Part shown: positions 4,935-7,021 of the stretch, piece after piece
How positions within the stretch are numbered: the first letter of the stretch is position 1
Layout: each line of letters starts with the position of its first letter
Source: Calditrichota bacterium
Lineage (GTDB): Bacteria; Zhuqueibacterota; Zhuqueibacteria; Residuimicrobiales; Krinioviventaceae
Length of the DNA: 7,021 nt
Direction: 5' to 3'
NCBI GenBank assembly: GCA_003818595.1
Contig: RPQV01000180.1
Location: 1 to 7,021, forward strand
The notes under the pieces: model-generated
Databases searched by the model: none
Told to the model about the DNA's origin: nothing
What the model saw: only the letters and a program-made list of their open reading frames with translations
Program-made: the position numbers and the translations under genes

Positions 4935-7021
4935 ATGATAAAGAAATTGTTTCTCCTTATTTTTTGTTTGGGGATGATCATGCTGCTGCAGGTCGATCTC
5001 CTCGCTCAAGGCAGAGTCTATGATGGACCAGAAGACGGCGCCGGTGATCCATACCTCGAACGTGAAGGATTTATGGTCGGTAACCGTGTGCAATTGCTCT
5101 TTAAAAACAATACCGAGCTCGGTGATTATCCCCGCAAAGACGCTGTGCGCTGGCCAAGAGGCGTCGGCGGCAACGTCATGCACGATGGATTGGGCTTGTT
5201 GATTACAGCGCCGGTATTCATCACTCAAGATTCTATTCCCATAACCGACACCACCCAGATTCGGCTGATGTCTTCGCAGGGTTTGATCGACACGCTTTTT
5301 TATTGTCAGACCAATTATCGCGAAGAAATGGACCGCGATCCGACAGGGCAAGTGGAATGGGGACTTCATCCGGCGCCTGGTTATTCCAACACTCTGAGTG
5401 AAGTGCCGGCGATGAGCAATGATCCCAATTCCTGGCCGCTGGAAGGCTGGCTTCACGATAAGAGCCGGGCGCGCCGCTGGCAGGGTGAATGGGACGGACG
5501 TTTCGGCCGCGGGCAAATCAAGGCTGATCTTGAAGCCTATATTGTCGCCAATGATGCGCAGGATCTTGAATATTTGGGGGTTGATGATAAGATCAAATAT
5601 TATCCTCGACCAGGCATCAATATCGGCGATTTTGATCCCAGCGTCACGGTGCAGAAGGGTAAACCGTGGGGTGGTATGGGCGTGCGCGTCAAACAGCGTC
5701 TCTTTCAATGGAACAACCCTATGGCGCAGGATTGTATTTTTTCTGAATACACCATCGCCAATGTATCGGAATATGATTTGCCGTATATGGCTTTCGGCGC
5801 CTGGCTCGATAACGACATCGGCGGCGAAAACGCCGGTGAAGACGGTAGCTATGATAAATCCCTCAACATGTCCTATCAGTGGGATACTGACGGCGTTGGC
5901 GAAGATGGTTATGTCACCGGAACCGCCGGCTACGCTTATTTGGAAAGCCCGGGCGACTATGGGGACTATCGGGACAATGATTTGGATGGTATTATCGACG
6001 AACGACGCGACAATCTGGCGCAACGGATCATTCCCGCCAGTGAGCATATCGTGAATATGGATAATTATCTTCGTTTTTATGGCCTGAAATTAGAAGATGT
6101 CAAAGCTGAATGGTGGGATGCAGATGAAGACGGCGACTGGAATGACGGCGAAGACACCAACGGCGACGGCATTTATCAGGTCAATGAGCTGTCCGGAGAT
6201 GATGTCGGATTAGACGGCGTCGCCCCGGGAGAAGAGATCTATACCGGTCCCGATATTGACGGATCGGAATGTAATCATCGTCCTGATCTTAGCGCCGGTT
6301 ACGCCGAGCCCAACTTTGGCTGGACCGACGTTTCCGAAACCGATATGCTCGGTTTGACGACACTGCTCTATACTGAAGCCGTGCCGCATACTGAACCTTA
6401 TACCGGTTGGTTCCGCAATGACCGTTCCATGTGGCAGAGAATGACGCTGCTCGATTCATTGGAATCCGGCGCAACGGATATCAACAACCTGTTCGAATTG
6501 TTTTCGACAGCCATATTCCCGCTGTACAAGGGCAACACTGAATTTATTTCCTTGTCGCAGCTGCATTCTTATGATGATCTGGCCGGTCTCAATTCCGCCG
6601 CGCATTCAGCGCCGGCGCTGTTCACCCTCAAGAAAACCGTTCAGGTCATCTATGAAAAGGACTATCGTTTTGCTCAGCCGCCGAAAATGCCGACGCTGCG
6701 CGCCATCCCGGGCGATAAGTTTGTGCAGCTGGTTTGGGACAACCGTTCCGACCGCACCACGCGCGAGCCTTTCCTCGGCGGTGTGAATGATTTCGAAGGC
6801 TACAAAGTCTTCAGATCAACTGACCCCGATTTTCATGATCCCCAGGTGATCACTGACGGCTATGGAACCAAAACATTGTTCAAGCCGATCTTCCAATGCG
6901 ATTTGAAGAACGGGCGACGCGGTTTCACCACTTATGGTTTGCTCAACGGCATGGCTTATAATCTGGGCGAAGATACCGGACTGGCCTATTCATTCAAGGA
7001 TAATACGGTACAAAATGGCCG
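4935..7021 (+). CDS. Large secreted protein with EF-hand-type loops and FN3-like segment (3' end outside window)
   Basis: An open frame runs from 4935 to the right edge without a stop: 695 codons plus two bases, so the product is partial here. Residues 1-25 are a signal peptide (MIKKLFLLIF..., likely cut near LLAQ). Cys11 is preceded by Phe, so there is no lipobox. Residues about 240-297 are a beta-rich stretch containing FSEYTIANVSEYDLPYM and GAWLDNDIGG. An aspartate-rich part follows: DNDLDGIIDE at 347-356 resembles a thrombospondin type-3 calcium motif. Two back-to-back EF-hand-type loops lie at 395-406 and 407-418 (Asp at loop positions 1 and 5, Asp or Asn at 3, Gly at 6, Glu at 12). From about 583 an FN3-like module begins (PPKMPTLRAIPGDKFVQLVW, then DFEGYKVFRSTDPDF). 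I do not recognise a named family. The gene follows the receptor by 65 bp in the same direction, suggesting co-expression. A C-terminal type IX sorting domain could lie beyond the edge; this is untested. Confidence 0.85.
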   Translation, partial: MIKKLFLLIFCLGMIMLLQVDLLAQGRVYDGPEDGAGDPYLEREGFMVGNRVQLLFKNNTELGDYPRKDAVRWPRGVGGNVMHDGLGLLITAPVFITQDSIPITDTTQIRLMSSQGLIDTLFYCQTNYREEMDRDPTGQVEWGLHPAPGYSNTLSEVPAMSNDPNSWPLEGWLHDKSRARRWQGEWDGRFGRGQIKADLEAYIVANDAQDLEYLGVDDKIKYYPRPGINIGDFDPSVTVQKGKPWGGMGVRVKQRLFQWNNPMAQDCIFSEYTIANVSEYDLPYMAFGAWLDNDIGGENAGEDGSYDKSLNMSYQWDTDGVGEDGYVTGTAGYAYLESPGDYGDYRDNDLDGIIDERRDNLAQRIIPASEHIVNMDNYLRFYGLKLEDVKAEWWDADEDGDWNDGEDTNGDGIYQVNELSGDDVGLDGVAPGEEIYTGPDIDGSECNHRPDLSAGYAEPNFGWTDVSETDMLGLTTLLYTEAVPHTEPYTGWFRNDRSMWQRMTLLDSLESGATDINNLFELFSTAIFPLYKGNTEFISLSQLHSYDDLAGLNSAAHSAPALFTLKKTVQVIYEKDYRFAQPPKMPTLRAIPGDKFVQLVWDNRSDRTTREPFLGGVNDFEGYKVFRSTDPDFHDPQVITDGYGTKTLFKPIFQCDLKNGRRGFTTYGLLNGMAYNLGEDTGLAYSFKDNTVQNG

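Noticed and set aside
4911..6047. Long minus-strand open frame of 378 codons opposite the secreted-protein gene
   Set aside because: It is antisense to a continuous frame with a ribosome binding site, signal peptide and recognisable motifs. Its own product is Ile/Val/Arg-rich with no domain, as expected for a shadow frame.

Overview
The window looks like a chromosomal segment of a Gram-negative bacterium with an outer membrane, probably from the Fibrobacterota-Chlorobiota-Bacteroidota (FCB) side of the tree, such as Calditrichota- or KSB1-like lineages. This is inferred from protein style: a TonB-dependent receptor with an N-terminal carboxypeptidase-regulatory-like domain, followed by a large secreted protein with calcium-loop and fibronectin-III-like segments. 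No rRNA or other marker gene is present to fix the taxonomy.

Layout: positions 1-420 hold no convincing gene but carry two mosaics of short degenerate repeats (CGCAAAG-type and CACGGAGA-type units) in opposite orientation, which share an exact 16-bp inverted match. Next come two minus-strand genes, read right to left: a membrane-anchored or secreted CAP/SCP-domain protein (848-1543) and then panD, aspartate 1-decarboxylase (421-783). They are 64 bp apart and plausibly co-transcribed from a sigma70-like promoter candidate near 1588-1616. A 623-bp AT-rich intergenic region (1544-2166) separates them from a divergent plus-strand pair and contains two short perfect palindromes. The plus-strand pair is a complete 900-residue TonB-dependent outer-membrane receptor (2167-4869) and, 65 bp later, a secreted multidomain protein (4935 to beyond the right edge, at least 695 residues).

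How the genes work together: PanD makes beta-alanine for pantothenate and coenzyme A and is recognisable at active-site level. The CAP protein acts outside the cytoplasmic membrane, role unknown. The receptor and the protein after it look like a transport/surface pair, arranged like SusC-SusD. The second protein is not SusD-like, however: it has no lipobox, and it carries two consecutive EF-hand-type loops and an FN3-like segment. This pair is the most interesting content of the window; its substrate cannot be read from the sequence.
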